Positions 53,020 to 64,000 of a DNA stretch of 64,000 nt are shown in pieces; the first letter of the stretch is position 1, and every line of letters begins with the position of its first letter. Below the pieces are notes generated by a model, which was not told where the DNA came from, made no database searches, and worked only from the letters and a program-made list of their open reading frames with translations. The DNA is taken from assembly GCA_024036415.1 (NCBI GenBank), contig JAMWET010006938.1, positions 583,501 through 647,500 of the forward strand, given 5' to 3'. The position numbers were made by a program, and so were the translations under genes. Source of the stretch: Prochilodus magdalenae. Its lineage: Eukaryota; Chordata; Actinopteri; Characiformes; Prochilodontidae.

Positions 53020-53450
53020 CTCCCAGATAGCATGCGATGTGGGCCATGTCTGGCAAAGATACACCATTGCTAGCCCACTGTTGGCACTGGCCCACATATT
53101 GAATACATGTACTTGGCCCATCGGTCCCAAAACAGACCTGGACCAGTTCCGGGACAGATTTAGCAATGCGTACGGCGGAGTCTGAAAAGTGGCCCTGATC
53201 TGGTGCATATGTGGCCCACTGACTGCAATCAGGAGCAGTCTGTCCAAGTTCTGTCAACCCATGACACATATGGGCCAGATTTGGGCCAGAACTATTTTGC
53301 TCTCTGGGCTGTAACAACATAATACCATGGGTCTGAAAGGATGTGGCTAAGCATTTGCAAATCACATAAAGAAGCTGCTGTCTTCTGCCCAATGAGCACT
53401 GGGATAGGCTTTAGCACTCTACATGACCCAGAAGGATAAGCAGTTTAGAA
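53020..53450 (-). mobile_element. Dispersed repeat with GGGCCAGATTTGGGCC words and an L2-type tail
   Basis: Many TGGCCC/GGGCCA words (for example CATATGGGCCAGATTTGGGC) and, at 53395-53450, the reverse of the fish LINE/SINE tail (AGTTTAGAAGATGAATCAAT, GACCCAGAAGGATAAGCAG). The minus-strand 127-codon frame is not a gene. Confidence 0.6.
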
Positions 53451-53454
53451 GATG

Positions 53455-53640
53455 AATCAATCAACCAAGCAAGCTGCTGATGTTCTCTGACTGGACACCT
53501 CAGCAACATTAAATGCATTTGGGGTAACTTAGATTATGCAGGGCAGGAAATGCCACCAACTTCTTAGACTGAACTTTGGAGGTGTAGAAAAATATCCCAA
53601 GTAATAATAACAGCAAGTCTTTCCAAAAGAATGGAAGTAA
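53455..53640 (+). mobile_element. Tc1-like 3' fragment, copy 1
   Basis: GTTCTCTGACTGGACACCTC, TTAAATGCATTTGGGG and GAACTTTGGAGGTGTAGAAA parallel 61400-61560 and the Tc1 'DLNxIECIW' region. Frames are broken. Confidence 0.5.
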
Positions 53641-53692
53641 CTGAGGGCAAACACAATAAATTGAATTAAATAAATTTAAAAAATGGAATAAA

Positions 53693-53696
<4 letters not shown>

Positions 53697-53756
<60 letters not shown>

Positions 53757-53792
53757 CAATATATAAATAAAAATGATTGATATATATATATG

Positions 53793-53832
<40 letters not shown>

Positions 53833-53860
53833 AAATCATATATATGATCATATTCAGTTG
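53697..53860. repeat. AT microsatellite complex
   Basis: Two long TATA runs separated by short A-rich pieces; includes TATATGATCATATA palindromes. Confidence 0.9.
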
Positions 53861-53864
53861 CTAT

Positions 53865-54420
53865 CATATGCATAGAAGAGGTGAAACATCACAACCACCA
53901 GCTTAATATGTTGTTCAGCTGCTGCAAATCAGACTTGTTGATTCAGCACATCCCACTGATGCTGGGTCCCTGAGAGCTGGGGAATTTGGGGGTCAGGGCA
54001 ACATCCTGAACGTGTCATCATGTTCCTCAAACCATTCCCAAGCAATGTGTGCAGTGTGGCAGGACGCATTATCCTGCTGAAAGAGGCCACTGCCATTGGG
54101 GAATAAGACTGACATGAAGAAGTGTACTATTTCTTCAAATGACGTCCACATTTCTCAGCAGAGCACTGCCCAGAGCCTCGCATTCTTTCCACTAGCTTGT
54201 CTTCATCCCACAGTGCATCCTGGTGCCATCACTTCCCCGGTCAACCTGGCCATCCTTCTGAGGTAAAAGGAAACTGGACGTCTCCCGTTGCTTCAAGGTC
54301 CAGTTCCAACACTTGCACTTAATCAGTGAGTAAGGGTGCCTACACACCAGCGTCAGAGATGCAGTCCCCCACTCTTTTACAGTTAGGGTATTGTATCAGC
54401 TCTGCTGGACTAGACGCAAA
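53865..54420. mobile_element. Dispersed DNA-element remnant
   Basis: CAGGACGCATTATCCTGCTG, AAGAGGCCACTGCCATTGGG and TGCTTCAAGGTCCAGTTCCA belong to a common fish interspersed repeat whose name I do not know. No intact frame. Confidence 0.55.
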
Positions 54421-54734
54421 GTAAAGGGGCCTTTTTTGGGCAGTGACAACTTTTAAACCATTTCAGCTTTTGCTGTGACGGGTTCTGACATGTATTTTCG
54501 TCAACCCATTGAATCATTGATGGGGGGCGCAAGCAGGAAATGAATGAAAATGGAAGAACGCCAGAATACCAAAACTCTCTGCGCTGTGTGGCAGCCTGGC
54601 AGAGTCTGTCCATGTGTATTGCTTTGTTAGTTTTTGGCAAAGGTTGCTGGTACAAATGTTTTGTGTCCCGTTGGATTTTCAAACTGATTGTAGACGGACA
54701 AGATCTACATGCGTATATGTCTACCCTAATGTAA

Positions 54735-54812
54735 TCTTCTGAACCGGTTATCCTTCTGGGCTGAAGGCAGGAAACACCCCGGACTGGCCAACACTCCATC
54801 ACAGCCTAATGT
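54735..54812 (+). mobile_element. LINE/SINE-type tail
   Basis: TCTGAACCGGTTATCCTTCT, GGAAACACCCCGGACTGGCC and AACACTCCATCACAGCC match the tail shared by many fish LINE/SINE copies. Confidence 0.6.
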
Positions 54813-54814
54813 AA

Positions 54815-56680
54815 TTACGTTTTTGCTCTTTTTTGTGTATATAAATAAATTAACATTTTTTTCCTGAATTAAACTAGCAAAACACTCTTCCATGATGGTG
54901 TATCATGAAGTTGATAGTGCTTTTTAAAAGATTAAAGGTGTCCTTTGGTGGGGGAGGGCTGTTTACAAGTGGCTAAAATGTCTTTGACCAAACAAGGTTA
55001 GTACAAAATCAGTAATGCTTGATATCACCAGTATGTAAAACACTCCCTTGATACTTGGGGTTTGGTTTTCATGTTGACTGGTTTCTCACCTGCCATGGTA
55101 GCTTCAGTAGCAACAGAACGTTTGGTAAAATAATAATAATTGTGGAAATGCTGTTTTCTAGTTTGGTAAAAGAAACATCAATTGAGATCATACGCTTATC
55201 TCCTCCTCAGGCTTTTCCACCAATCTCATAGTAATTGGGCAAGATTTCAGATATAGAAATATGCTACAGCTTATTATAAAGGTTGTCAGAGGGATGGTGG
55301 ACATAGTTACGGTTGCAATTACTTACTACAGTTTACTACAGTGCCACCCTGAGGCTGACCAGTGCTGCATCTCTAGCAGATGCTCGCCAGCTGTAGGTGA
55401 AGCAGACTAAACAATGGCAGCACAATATTATTTTCAGGCACCCCCAGAATATTGATTTTAAGACACTCAGGGTCCCAGAGGTAAATTAGGGGTCCCTGGA
55501 TCCCCTATGGTTTGCACTTTACCTAGCAGCACAGAATGTGGATGAAAGCAATATAAACTTGTGAGTTCTGTTAAAGCTGTAAGGCTGAGGGGCATTATGC
55601 TGTACTACCGGATACTGGATTAAACTCTAGATTAAGGCCCCCTTAAAAGAGTCATATATCCTACATCCTTTTCATATAAAGGCTCATGTTTTACATGTAG
55701 GGGTAAGGGGGAAAATGTTGCTAATATGATTTACTGAACTTTTGATTATTTTTTTTCCTGAACCATTGCTGTAAGTGAAGCGTGCATTTAAAACACACAG
55801 GGCTTTTGTACATTGTAGTAACATACAACAGCAGTATGATTTCTTTCTATGAATTTTTATATGCTGAAAGAAAATGAAATGATTGAGAAATACAGGGAAT
55901 TCCACAGATTTCTTAACATATCTGTATAAGTAAATTATTAAAATCAATAAAAGTAATTTATAGTGGATTGGTGGGAGTCAGTGGTTGAGAACCAGATATG
56001 GTTTAATGCCTCTAAAAGTTTAACTAATTGCAAATATGCTGCCTGATGCTCAAGACATTGTCTTATTATAATCTTTTGGTCTACAATTTACAATATTTCT
56101 AAACAACGTGCTTAGTGAAGTAGTACATGCGGGGTAGTAAGGCAAGTTTGTCACATTAAAAAAGTTTCTTTATAAAATCACACTGTTAATTAATTTTGTT
56201 CAAAGAAACACATTAAAATATGGTCTTTGTGAACCTGAGTGGTTGTTTAGGTCTCAATGCAACATTAGGCTGATGATATGATGATAACAGTAGGTAATTC
56301 ACTTAGAGCCTCGGGAGACATGCCTGTTTCAGCATTCTCATAATCATCAGATTTAGAAGGGTCATAAGAGTAGCCCCAAATGTTCCTCTACATGTTGAAT
56401 GCAGTTACACCTTTGAATAATAAATATAATGGCTACATGTGCATTGTATATATATCACAACCTCTAAATCTAATGTAAAGAAAATTATGACACTGGATGG
56501 TAAACAAAATGACTTTATTGATATTGTCTGTTGTCTGGCTCCAATTGTCACCACTGTAAGGACATCTGAGTCGGTCAAGTTCCTCTACAACAAACCATTT
56601 CACATCAAACCACTCTAAAAGACTTTGTTTACATCCCAGTGACGGAGCCATGCAGACATTTTGAAACAGTAGTGGATACC
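54815..56680. other. Gene-free stretch
   Basis: AT-rich; chance frames only; no family recognised. Confidence 0.4.
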
Positions 56681-56684
56681 GCAT

Positions 56685-57416
56685 ACCACATAGGTGCACC
56701 TTGTAGTTCTACAATTACAGACTGTAGTCCATCTGTTATACAGTATACACATACTTTGTTTGCCCCATTACCTTTTTTCTCAAAGGTCAGGACCCCCACA
56801 GGATCACCACAGAGGGCAGGTATTATGTGGGTGGTGGATCGTTCTCAGCACTGCAGTGACACTGACGTGGTGGTGGTGTGTTAGTGTGTGTTGTACTGGT
56901 GTGAGTGGATCAGACACAGCAGTGCTGCTGGGGTGTTTACTGAGAATAGTCTACCAACCAAAACTATCCGGCCAACAGCTTCCTGTGGGCAGTACCATGT
57001 GACCACTGATGAAGGACTAGAGGATGACCAACACTAACTCTGCAGCAGCAGAAGAGCTATCGGCTCTGACTGTATCTACAGGGTGAAGGAGCAAGGTTGT
57101 AGTGTCTAACAGAGTGGATAGTGCATGGACACAGTGATTATAAACTCCAGAAGCACTGCTGTGTCTGATTCACTCACACCAGCTCATCACACACTAACAC
57201 ACCACCACCACCTCACTGTCACTGTCACAGGGGTCCTGACTATCACAGAACAGGGTAAAAAAAAGAATCTCAAAATATACAGAGAAACAGATGGACTATG
57301 GTCTGTAATTGTAGAACTACAAAGTGCACCTATATGATAAGTGGAGCTGATAAAATCGACAGTAAGTGTAAATACAAGAAGGTGGTTTAATGTTATGGCT
57401 GATGGGTGTATATGGA
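56685..57416. mobile_element. Fold-back (palindromic) non-autonomous DNA element, nearly full length
   Basis: Left arm (56690-56960) and right arm (57110-57350) are inverted copies: for example GTGGTGGTGGTGTGTTAGTG against CACACTAACACACCACCACC, and GTAGTTCTACAATTACAGAC against GTCTGTAATTGTAGAACTAC. It ends TTTAATGTTATGGCTGATGG. A middle of about 150 bp is single copy. To my knowledge this family is abundant in characiforms and other otophysans. Confidence 0.85.
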
Positions 57417-57839
57417 CATATTAAGAATCTGTGAAATTTCCATTTACTTGTTGGGTGAAATGAAATATAAATGGAGACTGTGTCTTTTGCAACACATATG
57501 AGAGAACCAGAGGCAGTGATGGGCAGAGAAGCCTGTTATCATCCTGAGGTATTTTCTTGACAGTAAAATAATGACTCAAGTAGAAGGAGCTAAAAGACCA
57601 CTCAATTTGAGTAGGAGTAAACAAGTATCAGGCCAAAAAAAACAAAAACCTTTATCCAGTACTGAGCAGCACATAGAACTTCTCCATACACTGAGGATTC
57701 ATTAGTATAGGAGCTGATTTAGTTATGCACTGTACTTCTTCTCTTTGTGTAATACTTTTGGGGTTAGGGATTAAGTTCGTCCTGGATTAAACAGCGTTCA
57801 GTGGTTTGATATTATGTGGTTTATTGCGGAGAACTTTCC

Positions 57840-58210
57840 TGACTCATATATACAGTGGTGGTGATGGTAACCAGACGTCAAAAACGCCTTTTTATGTACT
57901 GTCCAAAGCCACCAGTAAAACTAGACGTCTTCTTCTGAGTTTTTATATCTTATATTGATGATGGCAGATCTTCTTTGTGCCTTACGTTGCTTTGCATGTG
58001 CCACTCCTTCATAAATGGGATTAAAATACCAGGTCTAAGGCCACAACCTTAAACGGTAAAACTGTGTCTTAAGCCTCAGGCAGTATATTCATAATTATTT
58101 CATGTAATGTAACTTTCTGTGAAGTAGTTGTAGAGGCATTAACTCTTCAGACTTTTAATTCCTACCACTACCACTGTGAACAGTTCTGGCTTTGTAAGCT
58201 GGAACTGGAA
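57840..58210 (+). mobile_element. Dispersed repeat, copy 2
   Basis: The part from 58020 matches 37036-37255: AAACTGTGTCTTAAGCCTCA, GGCAGTATATTCATAATTAT, GAGGCATTAACTCTTCAGAC, TACCACTACCACTGTGAAC. Confidence 0.6.
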
Positions 58211-58416
58211 AAGAATAGATAGCTTTGGTTAAAACATATGGTACATATGTTGTAGCTTTCATATGCAGATCTTATCAGATTTGACTTAATTAACCTGGGT
58301 CATCATGAATACATAAAGTGTGTAATGAACGCCTCCATTCTGGAGTAATGCATTCATATAATACATAGCAATTAGGGTAATATGCCAATATCATCATCTA
58401 GTCAACTTTAGACAAT

Positions 58417-58435
58417 CTATCTATCTATCTGTCTA

Positions 58436-58496
<61 letters not shown>

Positions 58497-58498
58497 TT
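58417..58498. repeat. (CTAT)n/(CTGT)n microsatellite
   Basis: Tetranucleotide run CTAT, then CTGT, then CTAT units. Confidence 0.95.
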
Positions 58499-58559
58499 CT
58501 TCTCTTCAAAGATCAGATATCAGATCCCCAAATATCCCAATCTAGGACAAAGGGGAATA

Positions 58560-59835
58560 ACGGCCATAATCCTGTAAAGTCCTGCGTAATCCTGTACTCG
58601 CATCACATACCAGTCGACTGAAGTCATGAGCCACTGCCTAAAGCATTACTTCTTCATGACGTATGTAGCGAAACATTCCTTTGTTGTTGTTTAGTATACT
58701 TTCGTCGAACATGCAGCCCACACTGGAGCACATCTGCATTATAATGCCGCATGTTAAACCCTTGAGTATTGCTTATATCTAGTCTAGTGCATGAGTTTGC
58801 GGCTAACGTTAGCTCACGGGTTACAGGTTAAATCACGGCTAGCTTATAGAAGCATAGCTCACAGCTATCGGGTTACGTCACTGATAGCGAGTTGGGTTGG
58901 GTTAGCACAAGGTTAGCAGGTTAGCTTGTGGCTACAGTATCAGGAACCTGCTTTTGTACTATTACATATGGAAACATCATTATGAACGCATTAAAATGCC
59001 ATTACTGCATTTAGAGAAGCTACTGACTTCACCCACAGAATAGCGCATGATGACAACTGATTAATTGATTCACTTTATTTGAATCTTTTATTTAATTGTT
59101 TACTAATTCTCTTCTTAAGCATACTGCCGCATGCCTGTCTCTGATTGTAAACTGTGGGGGCAAGAAACTGTATATGTCCATGTTTGTTTGTATTCCTTGA
59201 TAAGCCAGACAGTCTGGACTGCAACAAAAGAATCAGTTTTTATTAACTGAAACATGTGTGCCGTGATTAGTAAGATTGCTGTCTGCTAAAGTTACCTAGC
59301 GTCATTAGCCTTATATTTACACAGCTGATAAAAATGAGCAGGCACTTAAAGTTGCAATAAAGATTAGAAAAACTGTTTTCAAAGAATTGGGTCATGATGG
59401 TGTCTTTGCTCGAGACTGATTTTATTCAGATTTTACTATGAAGTTATACCTGGTCGCTGTCCAATGAAAAACATGTATGTCCATTTTTGTCCATTTTGCC
59501 TTTTATGCATTATTTGAAAACAGCAGCTGCCGTTTACACTGTGTGAGGATTGCATGATGAATGGACTATGGCCCAAAAAGGGCTTGGAAAGAAGTCTGGT
59601 TCCATTGACTTACATTAAAATTAAATGAGGGTTTTGATCTCTTCTGTAAAGTTGCCGTTTTGGAGATACTTGTTTTTCTTTGGACAGCGACAATTTGTTT
59701 ATTATGTGCTTCACAGTTGACTAATTCTGAAATAGAAACAAACTAGAAACTCCTTACCATTTCTTTACCTTGACTAAAAAATGCTACTTCATTTTGTAAG
59801 GTCCAAGGTTAATGTGATCGACTTATACTGTAAAC
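58560..59835. other. Gene-free stretch with a GCTA-rich block
   Basis: Positions 58795-58935 carry many GCTAA/GTTAGC words (GGCTAACGTTAGCTCACGGG), similar to the sequence beside the gtf2e2/qdpr interval. A CRE-like CATGACGTATG lies near 58656. No exon could be built. Confidence 0.35.
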
Positions 59836-59837
59836 CT

Positions 59838-60185
59838 GAAGGAAGTGTGGGATTGCAGTGCTATTGGGAAGGAAGTAGTGTCTCCTAGTACAGTGTCAGG
59901 TCACTGCATTTGCTAACACAACATGCGTATGTCTTGGCGGTTCCTAATAGTGTCCTGTGATAATCCATGTCATGCAGCTGGAATATTCTCACACAGTTCC
60001 TGCAGCTTTTGCGAAAGGGGTGGAGGTGGAGTTACACTTGGCCTTCTGGACCATTCATCTTGGCGCTGACCATGGTGCCCCCACACACGGATTTGTTGGT
60101 CCTCGCCACCAAGACTCATCACTGATGACCCGCCTTCATTCTGAGTCACTCCATGATAGTCTGACTATAGACTGACTAGCCTGTG
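59838..60185 (+). mobile_element. Dispersed DNA-transposon remnant, copy 2
   Basis: Same order of blocks as 44690-45015, and extends into CCATGGTGCCCCCACACACG, shared with the Tc1-like fragment at 32938-33198, so the family is probably Tc1-related. Confidence 0.65.
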
Positions 60186-60889
60186 CCTAGGCTAATATGT
60201 CCGCTAGCACTGCCGGTGGTGTGGCCCTAACAGCCACTCCATCAGAGTAATATGCACAAGTGAACAAGTTGCACATATGAGACAAATGAGTTGAAAAATT
60301 CTGAGATGAAACAGAATTGAAAAAGAAAATAAAAAAGAATTGCTGAGTGCTTACATGTACACACCATACATTCATCTATACATTGTTCTGTGCTGGTTTG
60401 AACTATTTTAGACCATAAAGATAATATTTTACTTTTACTGATGATGTTAACCAGGTTGATGTTTAATGCTGTTATAAAAATTACAGAACTACTTAGTTAG
60501 ATCGAATATAGTTGATATCAGTGCTTGGTATCAGCCTATACAAGTATCTGTGTCATTACATCCCCTACATAGAGATTGCTGTGTGTATTCATGATGACTC
60601 TCATGATGTACTACATGCATGGATCATTGATTATTCACCTACTTACTTACAATTACAGATTCATTTAAAAATACATGTAGGTGACCAAATGATTGTAGCT
60701 ACTACTTATCTTTACCTGTCAACGCATGACACTGACTAAAAGGTTTAATGCTTCTCAGTCCAGTGCTGCTTCTCGCTCCCTCTATTCCCTCAAACGTTTG
60801 CAAGAGGTCACACATTCAAAAGTTCCATTCAGCCTGCAAATATGAATTTTCGAATAGAGGCATAGAGTAGAAGAACATAATTAGTCTTC

Positions 60890-61290
60890 ATCTTTCAGAG
60901 CCAGTTTGAAGTCCAGAGAGAATATTTGTCGAAATACTTTCTGTAAAGTTTTATGCGTGAGAGTCAATGAGAACCCTTGAGAATAAAACACTATCATTAG
61001 CATAGAAATACATTCTGCTTGTCCGTTAATCAGCAAGCCTCAAATCTGTAAACAGCACACGACCAAGAGTAGATCCTTGGGGAACACCACTTACATATTT
61101 GGAAAACTTAATACCATAGATCAGTTTTATCAGCGTACTTGGGTCAGACACGGACAATACCGTGCAAATTAACAGCAGGCAATCTGCACATAAATGAAGC
61201 ACAGCCCACTGTATCAGAAGCCTTTGATAAATCTATAAAATGAGCAGCACGTTCAAGTAATTTTCTCTCAAATGCACACTCTTTCACAAT
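60890..61290 (-). mobile_element. Non-LTR retrotransposon reverse-transcriptase fragment
   Basis: Minus-strand frames read, in order, CAAHFIDLSKASDTVGCASF (61254-61195), GVPQGSTLGRVLF (about 61088-61050) and YFYANDSVLFS (about 61010-60978). These are the LINE polymerase motifs usually written F(V/I)DLSKAFDTV, GVPQGS.LGP and YADD. The catalytic YADD is changed to YAND and frames shift between motifs, so the copy is dead. Confidence 0.8.
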
Positions 61291-61399
61291 CAGCAATGCA
61301 ACTGTATGACCTGATTAGCATTGCTGATCATATCCAGTTCCAAAACTGTATCAAAGATTCCAAAGTTGTGGTGATTTTGCCTCCAATTTGGCTGTTGAG

Positions 61400-61560
61400 A
61401 AGCAAATCAAGCAAATAAGCTGCTCCTGTTCTCAGACCAATTAACTAGTCACTCCAGTGCCTAGACCTCTATCTCACTGAATGTATTTGGAAATATTTGG
61501 CCCTGTGTGAAGCAGAAACCTGGACTTTGGAGGTGTGGAAAATGACCCTGTAGGTTTCTT
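61400..61560 (+). mobile_element. Tc1-like 3' fragment, copy 2
   Basis: CTGTTCTCAGACCAATTAAC, CTCACTGAATGTATTTGGAA and GGACTTTGGAGGTGTGGAAA parallel 53455-53640; the reading LTECIWKYL resembles the transposase C-terminal region. Confidence 0.5.
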
Positions 61561-61589
61561 TGAAGAACTAAAAGAAATGACTAAACATC

Positions 61590-64000
61590 TAAAGAAATGT
61601 ATAGTAAATGGTACATGTATAGTAAATTAATGGTGTGGTAAATGTAAAGTAGATGTACGTAAATATATGGTGGGTATATGGTAAATATAAAGTAGATGTA
61701 TAGTAAATGTAAAGTAGATGTGTGGTAATGTATAGTATATGTATGGTAAATATTTTGTAATGTGTACTAAATGTATGGTAAGTATAGTAAATGACAAATA
61801 AATGTATGGTAATGTATATTAAATGTTTGGTAAATGTATAGTAAATGTATGGTAATGTAAAGTAAATGTATGGTAATGTATAGTAAATGTATGGTAATGC
61901 ATACTTAATGTGTGGTAATGTATAATAAATGTGTGGTAATGTATAGTAAATGTATGGTAATGCATACTTAATGTGTGGTAATGTATAGTAAGTGTGGTAA
62001 TGTATAGTAAATGTATGGTAATGTATAGTAAATGCGTGGTAATGTATAGTAAATGTATGGTAATGTATAGTAAATGTGTGGTAAATGTATGGTAATGCAT
62101 ACTTAATGTGTGGTAATGTATAATAAATGTGTGGTAATGTATAGTAAATGTGTTGTAATGTATAGTAAGTGTGGTAATGTATAGTAAATGTATGGTAATG
62201 TATAGTAAGTGTGGTAATGTATAGTAAATATATGGTAATGTATAGTAAATGTGTGGTAATGTATATTAAATGTGTGGTAATGTATAGTAAATGTGTGGTA
62301 ATGTATAGTAAGTGTGGTAATGTATAGGAAGTGTGTGGTAATGTATAGTAAATGTATGGTAATGTATAGTAAATGTATGGTAATATATAGTAAATGTATG
62401 GTAATGTATAGTAAATGTATGGTAATGCATAGTAAATGTATGGTAACGTATAGTAAATGTGTGGTAATGTATAGTAGATGTGTGATAATGTATAGTAGAT
62501 GTATGGTAAATATTTGGTAATGTGTATGTATGGTATGGTAAATGTATGGTAAGTATAGTAAATGACAAATTAATGTGTAGTAAATGCTTGGTAAATGTAT
62601 GGGAATCTATAGCTAATGTAAGGTAACGTATAGTAAATGTGTGGTAATGTATAGTAAATGTATGGTAATGTATAGTAAATGTGTGGTAATGTATATTAAA
62701 TGTGTGATAATGTATAGTAAATGTGTGGTAATGTATAGTAAGTGTGGTAATGTATAGTAAATGTATGGTAATATATAGTAAATGTGTGGTAATGTATATT
62801 AAATGTATGGTAATGTGTAGTAATTGTATGGTAATATATAGTAAGCGTGGTAATATATAGTAAATGTGTGGTAATGTATATTAAATGTGTGGTAATGTAT
62901 AGTAAATGTGTGGTAATGTATAGTAAGTGTGTGGTAATATATAGTAAATGTGTGGTAATGTATAGTAAATGTATGGTAACGTATAGTAAATGTGTGGTAA
63001 TGTATAGTAAGTGTGTGGTAATATATAGTAAGTGTGTGGTAATATATAGTAAGTGTGTGGTAATATATAGTAAATGTATGGTAACGTATAGTAAATGTGT
63101 GGTAATGTATAGTAAGTGTGTGGTAATATATAGTAAATGTGTGGTAATGTATAGTAAGTGTGTGGTAATATATAGTAAATGTGTGGTAATGTATAGTAAA
63201 TATATGGTAACGTATAGTAAATGTGTGGTAATGTATAGTAGATGTGTGGTAATGTATAGTAGATGTATGGTAAATATTTGGTAATGTGTATGTATGGTAT
63301 GGTAAATGTATGGTAAGTATAGTAAATGACAAATTAATGTGTAGTAAATGTTTGGTAAATGTATGGGAATCTATAGCTAATATAAGGTAACGTATAGTAA
63401 ATGTGTGGTAATGTATAGTAAATGTATGGTAATGTATAGTAAATGTGTGGTAATGTATATTAAATGTGTGGTAATGTATAGTAAATGTGTGGTAATGTAT
63501 AGTAAATGTATGGTAATATATAGTAAATGTGTGGTAATGTATATTAAATGTATGGTAATGTATAGTAATTGTATGGTAATATATAGTAAGTGTGGTAATA
63601 TATAGTAAATGTGTGGTAATGTATATTAAATGTATGGTAATGTATAGTAAATGTGTGGTAATGTATAGTAAGTGTGTGGTAATATATAGTAAATGTGTGG
63701 TAATGTATAGTAAATGTATGGTAACGTATAGTAAATGTGTGGTAATGTATAGTAAGTGTGTGGTAATATATAGTAAATGTGTGGTAATGTATAGTAAATG
63801 TATGGTAACGTATAGTAAATGTGTGGTAATGTATATTAAATGTGTGGTAATGTATAGTAAATAGTAAGTGTGGTAATGTATAGTAAATGTATGGTAATAT
63901 ATAGTAAATGTGTGGTAATGTATATTAAATGTGTGGTAATGTATAGTAAATGTGTGGTAATGTATAGTAAGTGTGTGGTAATATATAGTAAATATGTGGT
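61590..64000. repeat. 21-bp minisatellite running off the window end
   Basis: Units such as AATGTATGGTAATGTATAGT plus A, mostly 21 bp, with irregular units at the left. Because 21 is a multiple of three, long frames stay open: (MVMYSKC)n on the plus strand and (TFTIHYH)n on the minus strand, up to 177 codons. They are not genes. Confidence 0.97.

Noticed and set aside
53009..53392. 127-codon minus-strand frame
   Set aside because: It lies within a dispersed repeat with GGGCCA words and an L2-type tail.
58709..58790. Short plus frame starting MQPTLEHICII near a CRE-like site
   Set aside because: No donor site at a sensible place and no family match; the start context is weak.
62799..63332. 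177-codon minus-strand frame rich in TFTIHYH repeats
   Set aside because: It is the 21-bp minisatellite read in triplets; both strands are open for the same reason.

Overview
The window looks like nuclear DNA of a teleost fish, probably an otophysan and possibly a characiform. The evidence is three intron-split vertebrate genes with canonical GT-AG junctions, Tc1/mariner remnants, tRNA-derived SINEs, a fold-back element of a type I know from characiforms and other otophysans, and many AT-rich tandem repeats. The species assignment is inference. I see no bacterial, organellar or viral genes, and most long open frames are chance frames inside repeats.

Layout. (1) Positions 1-10040 are a gene-poor flank: a CAAGTC-type repeat, a SINE, Tc1 remnants, a possible 1 kb non-autonomous DNA element and a weak candidate first exon on the minus strand (6392). 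(2) Positions 10040-27450 are gtf2e2 on the minus strand, encoding the beta subunit of TFIIE. Seven coding exons (10318-24788) join to 291 codons plus stop, and a probable untranslated first exon ends at 27290. Inside its 9.1 kb first coding intron, on the plus strand, sits smim18 (19645-19860), a one-coding-exon single-pass membrane protein. (3) Positions 27300-28310 are the interval between gtf2e2 and qdpr, which lie head to head. (4) Positions 28311-43181 are qdpr on the plus strand, encoding dihydropteridine reductase in seven coding exons (238 aa), complete. (5) Positions 43182-64000 hold no gene I can identify: SINEs, DNA-transposon remnants, a palindromic fold-back element, a LINE reverse-transcriptase fragment and, from about 61590 to the window end, a 21-bp minisatellite.

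The striking structure is in the tandem repeats. A 26-bp family occurs as a 0.6 kb array in the first intron of gtf2e2 and as a roughly 4 kb array filling qdpr intron 1, so two related arrays straddle the shared promoter interval. The larger array stops about 16 bases before qdpr exon 2, so the likely splicing branch point lies in the satellite. A 29-bp family fills 2.8 kb of qdpr intron 5 with 170- and 286-bp higher-order blocks. The 21-bp array has a superperiod of about 762 bp.

The genes do not form a pathway: Gtf2e2 is a general RNA polymerase II initiation factor, Qdpr regenerates tetrahydrobiopterin, and Smim18 has no known function. I found no new multi-gene system; the unusual content is repeat architecture and gene nesting.
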